Below are positions 17,111 through 26,339 of a DNA stretch of 64,000 bases, piece by piece. The DNA comes from DTFZ01 sp050260375 (GTDB lineage: Bacteria; Bacillota; Clostridia; Christensenellales; SZUA-584). Made by a program: the position numbers and the translations under genes. The notes under the pieces were generated by a model, which did no database searches, was not told where the DNA came from, and saw only the letters and a list, made by a program, of their open reading frames with translations. Within the stretch, counting starts at the first letter, position 1. Each line of letters begins with the position of its first letter. Where the stretch lies: contig JBLNCA010000037.1 in NCBI GenBank assembly GCA_050260375.1, forward strand, positions 372,001 to 436,000. The letters run 5' to 3'.

Positions 17111-20100
17111 TTGTTTCTGAAGTCGATAGAAATGTCGGGATTCAAATCGTTCCCGGAAAAAACTGTAATAAACATGAACGGGTCGATAACGGGAGTCGTA
17201 GGCCCTAACGGAAGCGGCAAGAGCAACGTTTCCGACGCGGTAAGATGGGTGCTGGGAGAACAGAGCCCAAAAACGCTTCGGGGAACAGTTATGCAGGACG
17301 TCATATTTGCCGGCACGCAGACGCGCAAGCCGCGTTCGTTCTGCGAAGTATCGCTTATATTCGACAACAGCGACAAACGCGTGGATTCCGCGTTCTCGGA
17401 GATACAGATAACGCGCAAGCTCTACAGCTCGGGCGAGGGCGAGTATTTTATAAACGGCGCCAAGTGCAGGCTTAAGGATATACTTACGATGTTCCGCGAC
17501 ACGGGCATCGGCAAGGAAGGCTATTCGATAATCGGACAGGGCAGGATAGACGAGATTTTAAGCGAGCGCTCTGTGGACAGAAGGCGCGTGTTTGAAGAAG
17601 CTTCAGGCATAATGAAATACCGCGTGCGCAAAGAGGAAGCGGAGCGCAAGCTTGAGAAGACGCGCTTTAATCTTATACGCATAGAGGATATACTCCAGGA
17701 GCAGCGGCTGCGGCTCGAACCGCTGAAAGTGCAAGCCGACGCTGCTATGGAATACCTAAAACTCAGCGAGAGGCTTAAGCACTTAGAGGTAAACCTGTTT
17801 TTGCACAGCTATGAATCCGGCAAGGATAGGATTGAAAAGCTAAAGCAGACAAAGCTGTCGCTATCGGAAGAACGCGAAAGAAAACGCGAGGAATTAAAAG
17901 AGCTGGAGCAGCTTTATCTGGCCGAGCAGGAAAACGCAAAGACTTTGGAAAAGGCGGGCAGCGAGCTTTCCGACAAGCTGAGCGTAAGCCTTGCGGAAGT
18001 ACAGCGCGTAGAAGGTGAAATAAAGCTCTGTAACGAGCGCATGGCAAACCTCGAAAAGGATTCGCGGCGCGTTGAGGAGGAAATAAAGGAATTAACCGCA
18101 AAGCGCGGCGCTTTGGATAAGAGCATAGCGGCAAACTCGCGGCGCATAAGCGATATAGATAAAGAAATTAACGACCTTAAAAACGCCGCTTTGCAAATAA
18201 GCGACGAGATAGCAAAGCTTACGGGCGACTATCAGGACAGGGTTAAATTCATAGAAGCCGCGCAGGTAGACAGGCTCGCGGCAATCGAAAAAATAGGAGA
18301 CGTAAAGAGCACGCTTTCTGCGCTGAATGAAAAGCAGCAGTTCTTAAAGCGTCAGGCGGACGAAGCGGCGCAGCGCCTAGAGTCGCTCGAAAAACAGCGC
18401 GAGGAGTATATGGCGCTGCAAGCAAAGCTGAAAAGCGAGCTTGAGTTCTCGGCTGCTAAAAGCTCCGAGATAAGGGAGCGCTACAACGGGTACGTTGCCG
18501 CAAGGAACAAGGCGCAGGAAGAATCGGCTGCGCTCGTAAAGTCGCTTGAAGGCTTAAAGCGCGAACACGCGGCCTGTACGTCGTCGCTGCGCATGCTGAG
18601 CGACATGAAAAACAGCTACGAGGGCTATATAGGCAGCGTAAAACGGCTGATGAACGCGGCAAAACAGGACGGCAGTCTGGCGCGGAGGATAAAAGGCACC
18701 TTTGCCGACCTTATCAGCGTGCCTCAGAAGTTTGAAACCGCGATAGAGATATGCCTCGGACAAGCGCTTCAGGATGTGGTGGTCGGCGACGAGGACGACG
18801 CGAAGGCGCTGATATCGTTCCTTCGCAGCAACGACCTTGGCAGGGTAACTTTCCTTCCGTTAAGCGCGCTGCGGCCGCGCTATTTAAGCGACCAGGAAAG
18901 AAAATCGCTTAATGAAAAAGGCGTATACGGCGTGGCGAGCGATCTCGTTTCGTGCGGCGGGGATGTAAAAAAAGCTGTTGACTTCCTGCTCGGGCGCACG
19001 GTGATAGTCGATAGCAGCGATACGGCTATAAGAATAATGCGCGGGAACGGGTATTCGTTCCGCGCGGTCACGATAGACGGCGACATATTCAACCCGGGAG
19101 GGGCGATAACCGGCGGCAGCACTAAGCGGGAGGTATCGGGCCTTATTTCGCGCGACAGGAAAGAGGAAGAGCTAAGGGCGCGCGAAACCGAGCTGTCAAC
19201 AAAGATTTCCGAAATAGAAGCCGTTATCGCCGCAAAGCAGAAAGAATACGAGTCAATACTTGACGATATAGAGAGCGCACGCCAGCAGCTTCATGCCAAC
19301 GAAGTCGAAATGTCGGCTGTGCGGGAAAAGCTCGAGGCCGCGGAAGCCTCCTCAACCGAAGCGGAAAAATCCGTGAACGAATGCAGGGCTCAAATAGAAG
19401 AGCTCAAAAGTGATCTTTCCTCGGTAGAAGGGCAGCTTGCAGAATACGACGCGTTGAGAAGCGACCTTGAGCACATAAGCGAAGCAAAAGACGAAGATTA
19501 TAAGAGGCTTGAGGAGGAATACAGCAGGAACGCTTCCGTAGTCGAAGAAAAGCGCAAGCTGCTGCACGACACGGATATAAGGATAGCGGAGCTTTACAGG
19601 GAAAGCGCGTCGCTGGTAAGCGACAACGAGCGCATAGAGCGAGAAAAGCTTGAGCTTGACAAATCAAAGGCGGTGAAGAATAAGACGCTCGAGCTTAACG
19701 CCGAGAGCAAGGAAAACCTTATAAAGCTCAGGCAGCAGCTTGAAACGCTTTACAAGCAAAAGACGTTGGCCACCGAGCAGATTAGAAAAAGCCAAAGCCA
19801 TATATCGGGCGAAAGGGAAAGCCTGAATAGAGCGCTAGCGCAGAAGGACGAATCAATAATCTCTCTGCGAAAGGAAATAAGCGACTTGGGCGAAAGGCTG
19901 ATGCGCACCGATTTCAATATCGAAAAGGCGGAAACAAGCATACAGGACGCGCAGAACAAGCTCTGGGATACTTATAGGCTTACATACGCCAACGCGCTTC
20001 CCGAACGGGAGAACATCAACATATCGGAAGCGCAGAATGAAGCGGAGCAGATAAGGGAAAAGATAAGGGAAATGGGCAGCGTGAACCCGAACGCGATAGA

Positions 20101-20665
20101 AGATTACAACGAGCTTAAAAATCGCATGGAGACGCTAACCACGCAGAAGGACGACCTTATCGTCGCGGAAGAAGACCTGCGCAAGCTCATAGCTTCGCTG
20201 CTCGACGAGATGAAAAAGACGTTTAAAACGAGCTTTGAGCAGATTAACAGGTACTTCAACCAGACGTTCCAGGAGCTGTTCAGCGGCGGAAGCGCGCGGC
20301 TGGTGCTCGAGGACGATGAGGATATTATGGAGTGCGGCATAGAGATAATTGCGGAGCCGCCGGGCAAGAAGCTGCAGAAGATATCGCTGCTCTCGGGCGG
20401 CGAGAAGGCGCTTACCGCAATAGCGCTGCTGTTTGCGCTACTTAAAATAAACCCGTCGCCCGTGTGCATACTCGACGAGATTGACGCAGCGCTCGACGAC
20501 GCCAACGTATATAAGCTTGCGGATTATCTGCAGAAATACGCGAAAAAGATGCAGTTCATAGTGATTACGCACAAAAAGCCTACGATGGTAATATGCGACA
20601 GCCTTTACGGCTTCGCTATGGAGGAAAAGGGCGTTTCCAAGCTGCTTTCCGTGCGGCTTGACTAA
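17111..20665 (+). CDS. smc: chromosome segregation protein SMC
   Basis: 1184-residue SMC ATPase. Walker A GPNGSGKSN is at residues 31-39, long coiled coils span about 170-510 and 670-1010, the hinge domain is at about 525-665, and the C-terminal signature LSGGEKAL (near 1094) precedes Walker B VCILDEIDAAL. It compacts DNA with ScpA/ScpB. The start is TTG at 17111 with AAAGGCGGG upstream. The usual upstream rnc is absent; spoVS is there instead. ftsY follows. Confidence 0.96.
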   Translation: MFLKSIEMSGFKSFPEKTVINMNGSITGVVGPNGSGKSNVSDAVRWVLGEQSPKTLRGTVMQDVIFAGTQTRKPRSFCEVSLIFDNSDKRVDSAFSEIQITRKLYSSGEGEYFINGAKCRLKDILTMFRDTGIGKEGYSIIGQGRIDEILSERSVDRRRVFEEASGIMKYRVRKEEAERKLEKTRFNLIRIEDILQEQRLRLEPLKVQADAAMEYLKLSERLKHLEVNLFLHSYESGKDRIEKLKQTKLSLSEERERKREELKELEQLYLAEQENAKTLEKAGSELSDKLSVSLAEVQRVEGEIKLCNERMANLEKDSRRVEEEIKELTAKRGALDKSIAANSRRISDIDKEINDLKNAALQISDEIAKLTGDYQDRVKFIEAAQVDRLAAIEKIGDVKSTLSALNEKQQFLKRQADEAAQRLESLEKQREEYMALQAKLKSELEFSAAKSSEIRERYNGYVAARNKAQEESAALVKSLEGLKREHAACTSSLRMLSDMKNSYEGYIGSVKRLMNAAKQDGSLARRIKGTFADLISVPQKFETAIEICLGQALQDVVVGDEDDAKALISFLRSNDLGRVTFLPLSALRPRYLSDQERKSLNEKGVYGVASDLVSCGGDVKKAVDFLLGRTVIVDSSDTAIRIMRGNGYSFRAVTIDGDIFNPGGAITGGSTKREVSGLISRDRKEEELRARETELSTKISEIEAVIAAKQKEYESILDDIESARQQLHANEVEMSAVREKLEAAEASSTEAEKSVNECRAQIEELKSDLSSVEGQLAEYDALRSDLEHISEAKDEDYKRLEEEYSRNASVVEEKRKLLHDTDIRIAELYRESASLVSDNERIEREKLELDKSKAVKNKTLELNAESKENLIKLRQQLETLYKQKTLATEQIRKSQSHISGERESLNRALAQKDESIISLRKEISDLGERLMRTDFNIEKAETSIQDAQNKLWDTYRLTYANALPERENINISEAQNEAEQIREKIREMGSVNPNAIEDYNELKNRMETLTTQKDDLIVAEEDLRKLIASLLDEMKKTFKTSFEQINRYFNQTFQELFSGGSARLVLEDDEDIMECGIEIIAEPPGKKLQKISLLSGGEKALTAIALLFALLKINPSPVCILDEIDAALDDANVYKLADYLQKYAKKMQFIVITHKKPTMVICDSLYGFAMEEKGVSKLLSVRLD

Positions 20666-20705
20666 GATGCCGCGAACTTTGAGCGGCTTTAAAGGCGGAG
20701 AATGC

Positions 20706-21611
20706 ATGAATAACAGTATATTCGACAAGATAAAGGGCGGGCTTAAAAAGACCCGCGATAATATATCCTCAAAAGTGGGCGGCATAATCGCCGCGTTCAA
20801 GAAGATAGACGAGGAGTTTTACGACGAGCTCGAAGAGACGCTTATACTCTGCGACATAGGCGTGGAAGCTACAGGCAAAATAATGGAGCGGCTGCGCAAG
20901 GAAGTAAAGGACAGAAAGATTTCGGAGACGTCCGGCGTAAAAGAGCTGCTTAAAGGCATAATAACGGAGCTTTTGACATATGACCTTCCCGAGCCTTCCT
21001 TCCCGTGCGTTATGCTCGTCGTGGGCGTAAACGGCGTGGGCAAGACTACCGCGATAGGCAAGATGTCGCATTATTATATTTCGCAGGGAAAAAGCGTATA
21101 CTTAGCGGCAGCCGACACTTTTCGCGCCGCTGCTGCCGAGCAGCTTTCCAAGTGGGGAGAGCGTTCGGGCGCGAAGGTGATAAAATACGGCGAGGGCGCG
21201 GACCCCGCGGCGGTCGTATATGACGCTATAGATTCCGTCAAGCACCGCAATATTGACCTGCTTATCTGCGACACTGCGGGCCGCCTGCACAACAAGAAGA
21301 ACCTTATGAACGAGCTTGAGAAGATAAACAGGGTAATAGACAAGTCGTACGGCGAGGCGGAAAAGCGCACATACCTCGTCATAGACGCGACAACCGGTCA
21401 GAACGCAATAGCTCAGGCGAGGGAGTTCAAGCAGGTTGCGGATCTTTCGGGCATAATACTTACTAAGATAGACGGAACCGCAAAGGGCGGCATAGTATGC
21501 GCGATATCCGCAGAGCTAAATCTGCCCGTAGTGTTCCTGGGCGTCGGCGAAGGCATCGAAGACCTTCAGCCGTTCGACGCGGAAGCGTTCGCGGCGAATC
21601 TTTTGGAATAA
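20706..21611 (+). CDS. ftsY: signal recognition particle receptor FtsY
   Basis: 301-residue SRP GTPase that receives Ffh-ribosome complexes at the membrane. NG-domain motifs: VVGVNGVGKTTAIGK (G1), DTFRAAAAEQL, LLICDTAGRLHNKK (G3) and ILTKIDGTAKGG (G4). The acidic A domain is short, as in many Firmicutes. I use ATG 20706, eight bases after GGCGGAG; an upstream in-frame start at 20658 lacks a ribosome site. Its terminator and the ylxM promoter overlap. Confidence 0.95.
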   Translation: MNNSIFDKIKGGLKKTRDNISSKVGGIIAAFKKIDEEFYDELEETLILCDIGVEATGKIMERLRKEVKDRKISETSGVKELLKGIITELLTYDLPEPSFPCVMLVVGVNGVGKTTAIGKMSHYYISQGKSVYLAAADTFRAAAAEQLSKWGERSGAKVIKYGEGADPAAVVYDAIDSVKHRNIDLLICDTAGRLHNKKNLMNELEKINRVIDKSYGEAEKRTYLVIDATTGQNAIAQAREFKQVADLSGIILTKIDGTAKGGIVCAISAELNLPVVFLGVGEGIEDLQPFDAEAFAANLLE

Positions 21612-21617
21612 ACGCTG

Positions 21618-21646
21618 TTGACAACGGTTTGAATATAAATTAAAAT
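21618..21646 (+). promoter_or_regulatory. promoter of ylxM-ffh
   Basis: TTGACA (21618-21623) and TAAAAT (21641-21646) with a 17-base spacer, immediately upstream of a terminator-like stem. Confidence 0.7.
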
Positions 21647-21683
21647 AGCTGTGAAGTAAATTAGCTTTACAGCTTTTATTTTG
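21647..21683 (+). terminator. ftsY terminator overlapping the ylxM start site
   Basis: AGCTGTGAAG pairs with CTTTACAGCT (one G-U pair) around an 8-base loop, then TTTATTTT. Transcripts from the adjacent promoter would begin inside the 5' arm and escape this hairpin. Confidence 0.65.
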
Positions 21684-21700
21684 TTTATAGGTGGGCCGGA

Positions 21701-22033
21701 GTGGAGAAGGATCTTGAAACCGTGATGCTGCTCGATGTGTATTCGGGGCTGCTTACCGAAAAACAGCAGCGTTTGTGCGATATGTATTATAATCAGGATT
21801 ACTCGCTTTCCGAGATCGCGGAGATTGAGCGCACGACAAGGCAGGCGGCGCGGGACGGCATCAGCAAGGCAAGACAAAAGCTTATATCGTTCGAGCAGGC
21901 TTTGGGGCTCTGTGAAAGGCGTCAGCGTACAAACATCGCCCTTGAAAAAGCCCGCAGGCTCGCAGGCGATACCGAGTTGAAAGAGATAATAGACGAGATT
22001 TCCGATATATGGGGGAACGACAATGGCGTTTGA
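21701..22033 (+). CDS. ylxM: YlxM family putative DNA-binding protein
   Basis: 110 residues with a sigma-70 region 4-like helix-turn-helix: LTEKQQRLCDMYYNQDYSLS and AEIERTTRQAARDGI. YlxM genes almost always precede ffh and the product has been linked to SRP function in streptococci. The start is GTG. It overlaps ffh by 11 bp, so expression is coupled. Confidence 0.9.
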   Translation: MEKDLETVMLLDVYSGLLTEKQQRLCDMYYNQDYSLSEIAEIERTTRQAARDGISKARQKLISFEQALGLCERRQRTNIALEKARRLAGDTELKEIIDEISDIWGNDNGV

Positions 22034-23339
22034 AGGCCTTTCCGAAAAACTGCAGCACGTATTCTCTAAGATAACAAGCAGGGGCAAACTGACCGAAGTG
22101 GAAGTAAAAGCGGCGATGCGCGAGGTAAAGCTCGTGCTGCTCGAGGCTGACGTCAACTTCAAGGTCGTTAAAAGCTTCATACAGAATGTAACGGACAGGG
22201 CCATAGGCGAGGAAGTGCTTAAAAGCCTTACGCCCGGCCAGCAGGTAATTAAGATAGTGCGCGACGAGCTTGTAAAAACGCTGGGCGAAAAGCAAGTTCC
22301 CGTTAACTTCGCGTCAAACCCGCCCACGATAGTTATGATGTGCGGCCTGCAGGGCTCTGGCAAAACAACTATGTGCGGCAAATTGGCTAAGATGTGGGGC
22401 AAGACGGGCAAAACCGTAATGCTCGTGGCTCTCGATATATACCGCCCGGCGGCTATAAAACAGCTAGAGATAGTTGCGGGCAAAGCGGGCGCTTTGTTCT
22501 TTGAGCGCGGTCAGCAGGACCCGGTGATTACGGCTAAGCAGGCATTTGCTGAGGCTCAGAAAAAGCTCGTAGACATACTGATACTCGATACGGCGGGCAG
22601 GCTGCATATTGACAGCGAAATGATGGAAGAGCTAAAGCGCGTGGACGCGGTTATAAAGCCGCATGAAAAGCTGCTCGTAGTGGACGCCATGACAGGACAG
22701 GACGCCGTAAACGCCGCTGCCGCTTTCAACGAAAACCTGGAGCTCGACGGCGTAGTGCTCACGAAGCTGGACGGCGACACCAGAGGCGGCGCTGCTATAT
22801 CCGTCAAGGCTGTCACGGGCAAGCCGATAAAGTTCGCGGGCGTGGGCGAAAAGCTCGAAGACGTAGAGGTTTTCCATCCCGACAGGATGGCGGGGCGCAT
22901 ACTCGGCATGGGCGACGTGCTCTCTCTTATCGAAAAAGCTGAACAGAGCTTTGAGATGGACAAAGCCGCCGCGCTGGAAAAGAAGCTGCGCAAGGCTGAG
23001 TTTACGCTGGAAGACTTCCTTGACCAGATGGAGCAGCTTAAAAAAATGGGCAACATAGGCGATATGCTGTCGATGCTGCCGGGAGGGAACAAGCTTGCCG
23101 GCATGCAGTTTGACGAAAAGCAGATGGCGCGCACCGAAGCGATAATAAAATCGATGACGCCAGCGGAGCGCAGGAACCCTTCTATAATAGGAGGCAGCCG
23201 CAAGAAGAGGATAGCGCGCGGCAGCGGTACACAGGTGCAGGACATAAACAGGCTGCTCGGGCAGTTCGAGCAGATGACAAAAATGATTAAGAGCATGTCG
23301 AAACGCGGCAGGGGCGGCATGATGAAGATGCCTTTTTAG
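22023..23339 (+). CDS. ffh: signal recognition particle protein Ffh
   Basis: 438-residue SRP54 GTPase binding the 4.5S/6S RNA and signal peptides. NG domain: MCGLQGSGKTTMCGKLA (G1), DIYRPAAIKQLE, LDTAGRLHID and VLTKLDGDTRGG. The C-terminal M domain is methionine-rich and contains the RNA-binding GSRKKRIARGSG near residue 400. It follows ylxM and precedes rpsP. Confidence 0.97.
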   Translation: MAFEGLSEKLQHVFSKITSRGKLTEVEVKAAMREVKLVLLEADVNFKVVKSFIQNVTDRAIGEEVLKSLTPGQQVIKIVRDELVKTLGEKQVPVNFASNPPTIVMMCGLQGSGKTTMCGKLAKMWGKTGKTVMLVALDIYRPAAIKQLEIVAGKAGALFFERGQQDPVITAKQAFAEAQKKLVDILILDTAGRLHIDSEMMEELKRVDAVIKPHEKLLVVDAMTGQDAVNAAAAFNENLELDGVVLTKLDGDTRGGAAISVKAVTGKPIKFAGVGEKLEDVEVFHPDRMAGRILGMGDVLSLIEKAEQSFEMDKAAALEKKLRKAEFTLEDFLDQMEQLKKMGNIGDMLSMLPGGNKLAGMQFDEKQMARTEAIIKSMTPAERRNPSIIGGSRKKRIARGSGTQVQDINRLLGQFEQMTKMIKSMSKRGRGGMMKMPF

Positions 23340-23398
23340 CTAAAAGCCACAAAGCTTTATGTGGTTAATATAAAACAGGAAAAAATTTGGAGGAAAAT

Positions 23399-23638
23399 AT
23401 GGCGGTAAAGATCAGACTTAAAAGAATAGGCGCAAAGAAGACACCATTTTACAGGATAGTAGTTGCTGACTCCAGAGCGCCGAGAGACGGCAGGTTCATA
23501 GAGGAAATTGGCAACTTTGATCCCATGTCAAAAAAATGCGTCGTTGACGGCGAAAAAGCGCAGACCTGGATTAAAAACGGCGCGCAGCCTACCGATACAG
23601 TAAGGGCGCTGCTTAAGAAAAACGGCGTACTGAAGTAA
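23399..23638 (+). CDS. rpsP: 30S ribosomal protein S16
   Basis: 79-residue S16 beginning MAVKIRLKRIGAKKTPFYR and containing ADSRAPRDGRFIEEIG. ATG 23399 is six bases after TTGGAGG; the in-frame TTG at 23387 is part of that site. It is followed by khpA, rimM and trmD in the standard order. Confidence 0.97.
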   Translation: MAVKIRLKRIGAKKTPFYRIVVADSRAPRDGRFIEEIGNFDPMSKKCVVDGEKAQTWIKNGAQPTDTVRALLKKNGVLK

Positions 23639-23651
23639 TTTGGAGTATTAT

Positions 23652-23888
23652 ATGCTAGAGCTTGTAAAATACATTGCGCAGTCGCTTGTAGACAAACCGG
23701 AAGAGGTCAGCGTAACGCAGAAAGAGAACGAAAAATCTTATGTGATTGAGCTTTCGGTTGCTCCCGACGATATGGGCAAGGTCATTGGAAAACAGGGCAG
23801 AATAGCAAAAGCGATACGCGCCGTCGTCAAAGCGGCTTCGTCGAAGTCAAAAAAGAAGTATATCGTTGAAATCGTAGAACATGATTGA
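23652..23888 (+). CDS. khpA: KH-domain RNA-binding protein KhpA
   Basis: 78 residues with a single KH domain: VAPDDMGKVIGKQGRIAKAI carries the GxxG loop. KhpA (YlqC) binds RNA with KhpB and influences cell elongation and sRNA stability in several Firmicutes. ATG 23652 is chosen with GGAG six bases upstream. It overlaps rimM by eight bases. Confidence 0.93.
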   Translation: MLELVKYIAQSLVDKPEEVSVTQKENEKSYVIELSVAPDDMGKVIGKQGRIAKAIRAVVKAASSKSKKKYIVEIVEHD

Positions 23889-24393
23889 GATTGCAAGGAT
23901 ACTCAAGGCACAGGGCATAAAAGGCGACGTTAAAGCCGAGATTTTTTCCGATGACACGGAAGCGTTCTGCGAAAGGGGCTACGCGTATATAGAAGAGGAA
24001 GGCTCAATGAGGAAGGCGGCGTTCGAAGCGCTGCGGCTTGAGCCTCCTTTTGCGTACCTGCATATCGAAGGCTGCGACACGCGAAACGACGCCGAGCGCA
24101 TGAGCGGCAAGTATATGTACATGGATAAACGGGAGCTGCCCGAACCTGATGAAGGAGAATATTATATATTCGACCTAATTGGGCTTAAGATTTCCGATAC
24201 GTCGGGGAGAAATTTGGGAGTGCTCGAAGACGTGCTGCAGCACGGCGCGGCGGACGTATACGTCGTAAAGGGAGAAAAAAACTTCATGTTCCCGGCGCTG
24301 AAGCGCGTTATAAAAAACGTCGATCTTGATTCACGCGTTATTACGGTGGACAGCGCCGCACTGGTGGAGGTCGCGGTATATGACGACATATAA
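23881..24393 (+). CDS. rimM: ribosome maturation factor RimM
   Basis: 170 residues. The N-terminal part IARILKAQGIKGDVKAEIFS is the RimM domain and the C-terminal part EGEYYIFDLIGLKI begins the PRC-barrel domain. RimM assists late 30S assembly and binds S19. The gene overlaps khpA by 8 bp and trmD by 14 bp. Confidence 0.94.
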   Translation: MIEIARILKAQGIKGDVKAEIFSDDTEAFCERGYAYIEEEGSMRKAAFEALRLEPPFAYLHIEGCDTRNDAERMSGKYMYMDKRELPEPDEGEYYIFDLIGLKISDTSGRNLGVLEDVLQHGAADVYVVKGEKNFMFPALKRVIKNVDLDSRVITVDSAALVEVAVYDDI

Positions 24394-25114
24394 CATATTA
24401 ACGCTGTTCCCCGAAATGTTTGAGTCCGTGCTGGGCTCAAGCATGTGGTCAAGGGCCATTAAAGCCGGGCTTATTTGCATAAACGCGATAGACATACGCG
24501 CGTATACGAAGGATAAGCACCGCAGGGCCGACGACTATCCGTTCGGCGGCGGGTCGGGCATGGTGCTTAAACCCGATCCCGTTCACGCGTGCTTTCTCGA
24601 CATAGAGTCGCGCTGCGAGCGCCCGTATATTAACGTCTACATGTCGCCGCGCGGCAGGCAGCTAAAGCACGGGCTGGTCGTGAATTTGAGCAAATACGCG
24701 TGCATCAACATACTGTGCGGGCATTACGAAGGCGTGGACGAACGAGCGCTTAAATTGCATATTGACATGGAAGTCTCGATAGGCGACTTTGTGCTCACGG
24801 GCGGAGAGATAGCGGCTATGGCGCTAATAGATTCGTGCATACGCCATGTGGACGGCGTTCTTGGAAACAGCGAGTCAGCGTCATACGAGTCGTTCTCCGA
24901 CGCGCTGCTTGAGCACCCGCAATATACGCGGCCGCCCGAGTTTGAAGGTTTAAGCGTGCCCGAAGTGCTGTTATCAGGACACCACGCCAATGTAAGCGCA
25001 TACCGGAGGCGCATGTCGATACTCGAAACGGCGCGGCGCCGCCCCGAACTTCTTTCAAAAGCGGTATTTACGAAAAGCGAAATTGAATACATTACGGGAA
25101 AACAGTCCGAATAA
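24380..25114 (+). CDS. trmD: tRNA (guanine(37)-N1)-methyltransferase
   Basis: 244-residue SPOUT methyltransferase that prevents frameshifting by m1G37. The start MTTYNILTLFPEMFESV and the knot motifs YPFGGGSGMVLKPDP and ILCGHYEGVDERA are typical, as is SIGDFVLTGGEIAAM. ATG 24380 is selected with GGTGGAGG about ten bases upstream. rplS, often next, is not here; a terminator overlaps the stop region. Confidence 0.96.
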   Translation: MTTYNILTLFPEMFESVLGSSMWSRAIKAGLICINAIDIRAYTKDKHRRADDYPFGGGSGMVLKPDPVHACFLDIESRCERPYINVYMSPRGRQLKHGLVVNLSKYACINILCGHYEGVDERALKLHIDMEVSIGDFVLTGGEIAAMALIDSCIRHVDGVLGNSESASYESFSDALLEHPQYTRPPEFEGLSVPEVLLSGHHANVSAYRRRMSILETARRRPELLSKAVFTKSEIEYITGKQSE

Positions 25115-25134
25115 TATATTTCCGGGCTGTTTTT
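25101..25134 (+). terminator. terminator at the trmD 3' end
   Basis: AACAGTCCG pairs with CGGGCTGTT (one G-U pair), followed by TTTTT. The 5' arm lies within the last trmD codons. Confidence 0.75.
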
Positions 25135-25135
25135 G

Positions 25136-25144
25136 TGGTATAAT
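25136..25144 (+). promoter_or_regulatory. extended -10 promoter of deoB
   Basis: TGGTATAAT is an extended -10 (TGnTATAAT) about 30 bases before the deoB start; no clear -35 box. Confidence 0.5.
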
Positions 25145-25173
25145 AAGCCATATCAAAATATGGAGAGTGCTTG

Positions 25174-26334
25174 ATGGCTAAATTCGTTATTGTCGTAATG
25201 GACAGCGTTGGCATAGGCGCGCTGCCCGACGCCGCGAAGTTCGGCGATGAGGGCTCGAATACCTTGGGGCATATAATAGAGCGCTCGGAAGGCATAAGCC
25301 TTGACAACCTTGCGGCGCTCGGCATGTGCCGCCTTGTGGACGGGCTTCCGCAAAAAGACGTAATAGGCTCTTACGGCAGGGCAATGGAAGTGTTTCCGGG
25401 CAAGGACACCACGGGCGGTCATTTTGAGATAGCGGGTCTGGTGATGGAAAAGCCTTTCCCTGTGTTCCCGCACGGCTTCCCGAAGGATTTCATGGAGCGG
25501 TTCGAGCAGGCCGTTGGGCGCGCAACGATAGGCAATTACCCGGCTTCGGGCACGGAGATAATAAAGGAGCTGGGAAAGCAGCACGTGGATACGGGCGCGC
25601 TTATCGTATATACCTCGGCGGACAGCGTGTTCCAGATAGCCGCGCATGAAGACGTGGTGCCACTCCCCGAGCTATATGACATATGCGAAAAAGCAAGGGA
25701 GATGCTAACCGGAGATCTTGGCGTGGGCCGCGTAATTGCCCGCCCGTTTATCGGAGAAGAAGGCAATTATGTAAGGACGAAGAACCGGCGCGACTTTTCG
25801 TTCGAGCCGCCCGGAGAGACTATACTCGCCGCGCTGAAAAGCGCGGGGTACGAGGTGGCGGGAGTAGGCAAGATAGAGGACATATTCGCAAACGTAGGGC
25901 TTACAAAGAGCAGCCATACGACGGACAACGACAGCGGCGTAACGGCGACGATAGAGTTTATTAAGCAGGATTTTGACGGCCTTGTGTTTACCAATCTTGT
26001 GGATTTCGATATGCTTTACGGCCACCGCAACGACGTGGAAGGCTACAGGAAGGCGCTGGAAGCTCTTGATAAGCGGGTGCCGGAAATGCTTGAAGCGCTA
26101 AGCCCAGAGGACATAATAGTATTTACGGCGGACCACGGCTGCGACCCGACTACGCAGAGCACCGACCACTCGCGCGAATACATACCGATACTTGTTTACG
26201 GCGCGGGCGTAAGTAAGGGCGTCGACATAGGAACGCGCAGCTCGTTTGCGGACATAGCGGCGACGGCTGCCGAGTTTTTCAGCGTAAAATGGACTGTGGG
26301 AAAATCGTTCCTCATCGAAATAACGAAAGGATGA
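25174..26334 (+). CDS. deoB: phosphopentomutase
   Basis: 386-residue Mn-dependent alkaline-phosphatase-fold mutase interconverting (deoxy)ribose 1- and 5-phosphates. VIVVMDSVGIGALPDAAKFG at the N-terminus supplies a metal aspartate. KDTTGGHFEIAG contains the phosphorylated threonine, and FTADHGCDPTTQSTDHSRE the second metal site. I use ATG 25174 with GGAGAG six bases upstream. It overlaps the PNP ribosome site and feeds on the ribose-1-phosphate that PNP makes. Confidence 0.96.
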   Translation: MAKFVIVVMDSVGIGALPDAAKFGDEGSNTLGHIIERSEGISLDNLAALGMCRLVDGLPQKDVIGSYGRAMEVFPGKDTTGGHFEIAGLVMEKPFPVFPHGFPKDFMERFEQAVGRATIGNYPASGTEIIKELGKQHVDTGALIVYTSADSVFQIAAHEDVVPLPELYDICEKAREMLTGDLGVGRVIARPFIGEEGNYVRTKNRRDFSFEPPGETILAALKSAGYEVAGVGKIEDIFANVGLTKSSHTTDNDSGVTATIEFIKQDFDGLVFTNLVDFDMLYGHRNDVEGYRKALEALDKRVPEMLEALSPEDIIVFTADHGCDPTTQSTDHSREYIPILVYGAGVSKGVDIGTRSSFADIAATAAEFFSVKWTVGKSFLIEITKG

Positions 26335-26339
26335 ATCAC

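Noticed and set aside
21566..22483. 305-codon antisense frame over ylxM and ffh
   Set aside because: Covers two conserved genes on the other strand; no domain seen.
25174..25180. deoB start at TTG 25171
   Set aside because: ATG one codon later is better spaced from GGAGAG and is a normal start.
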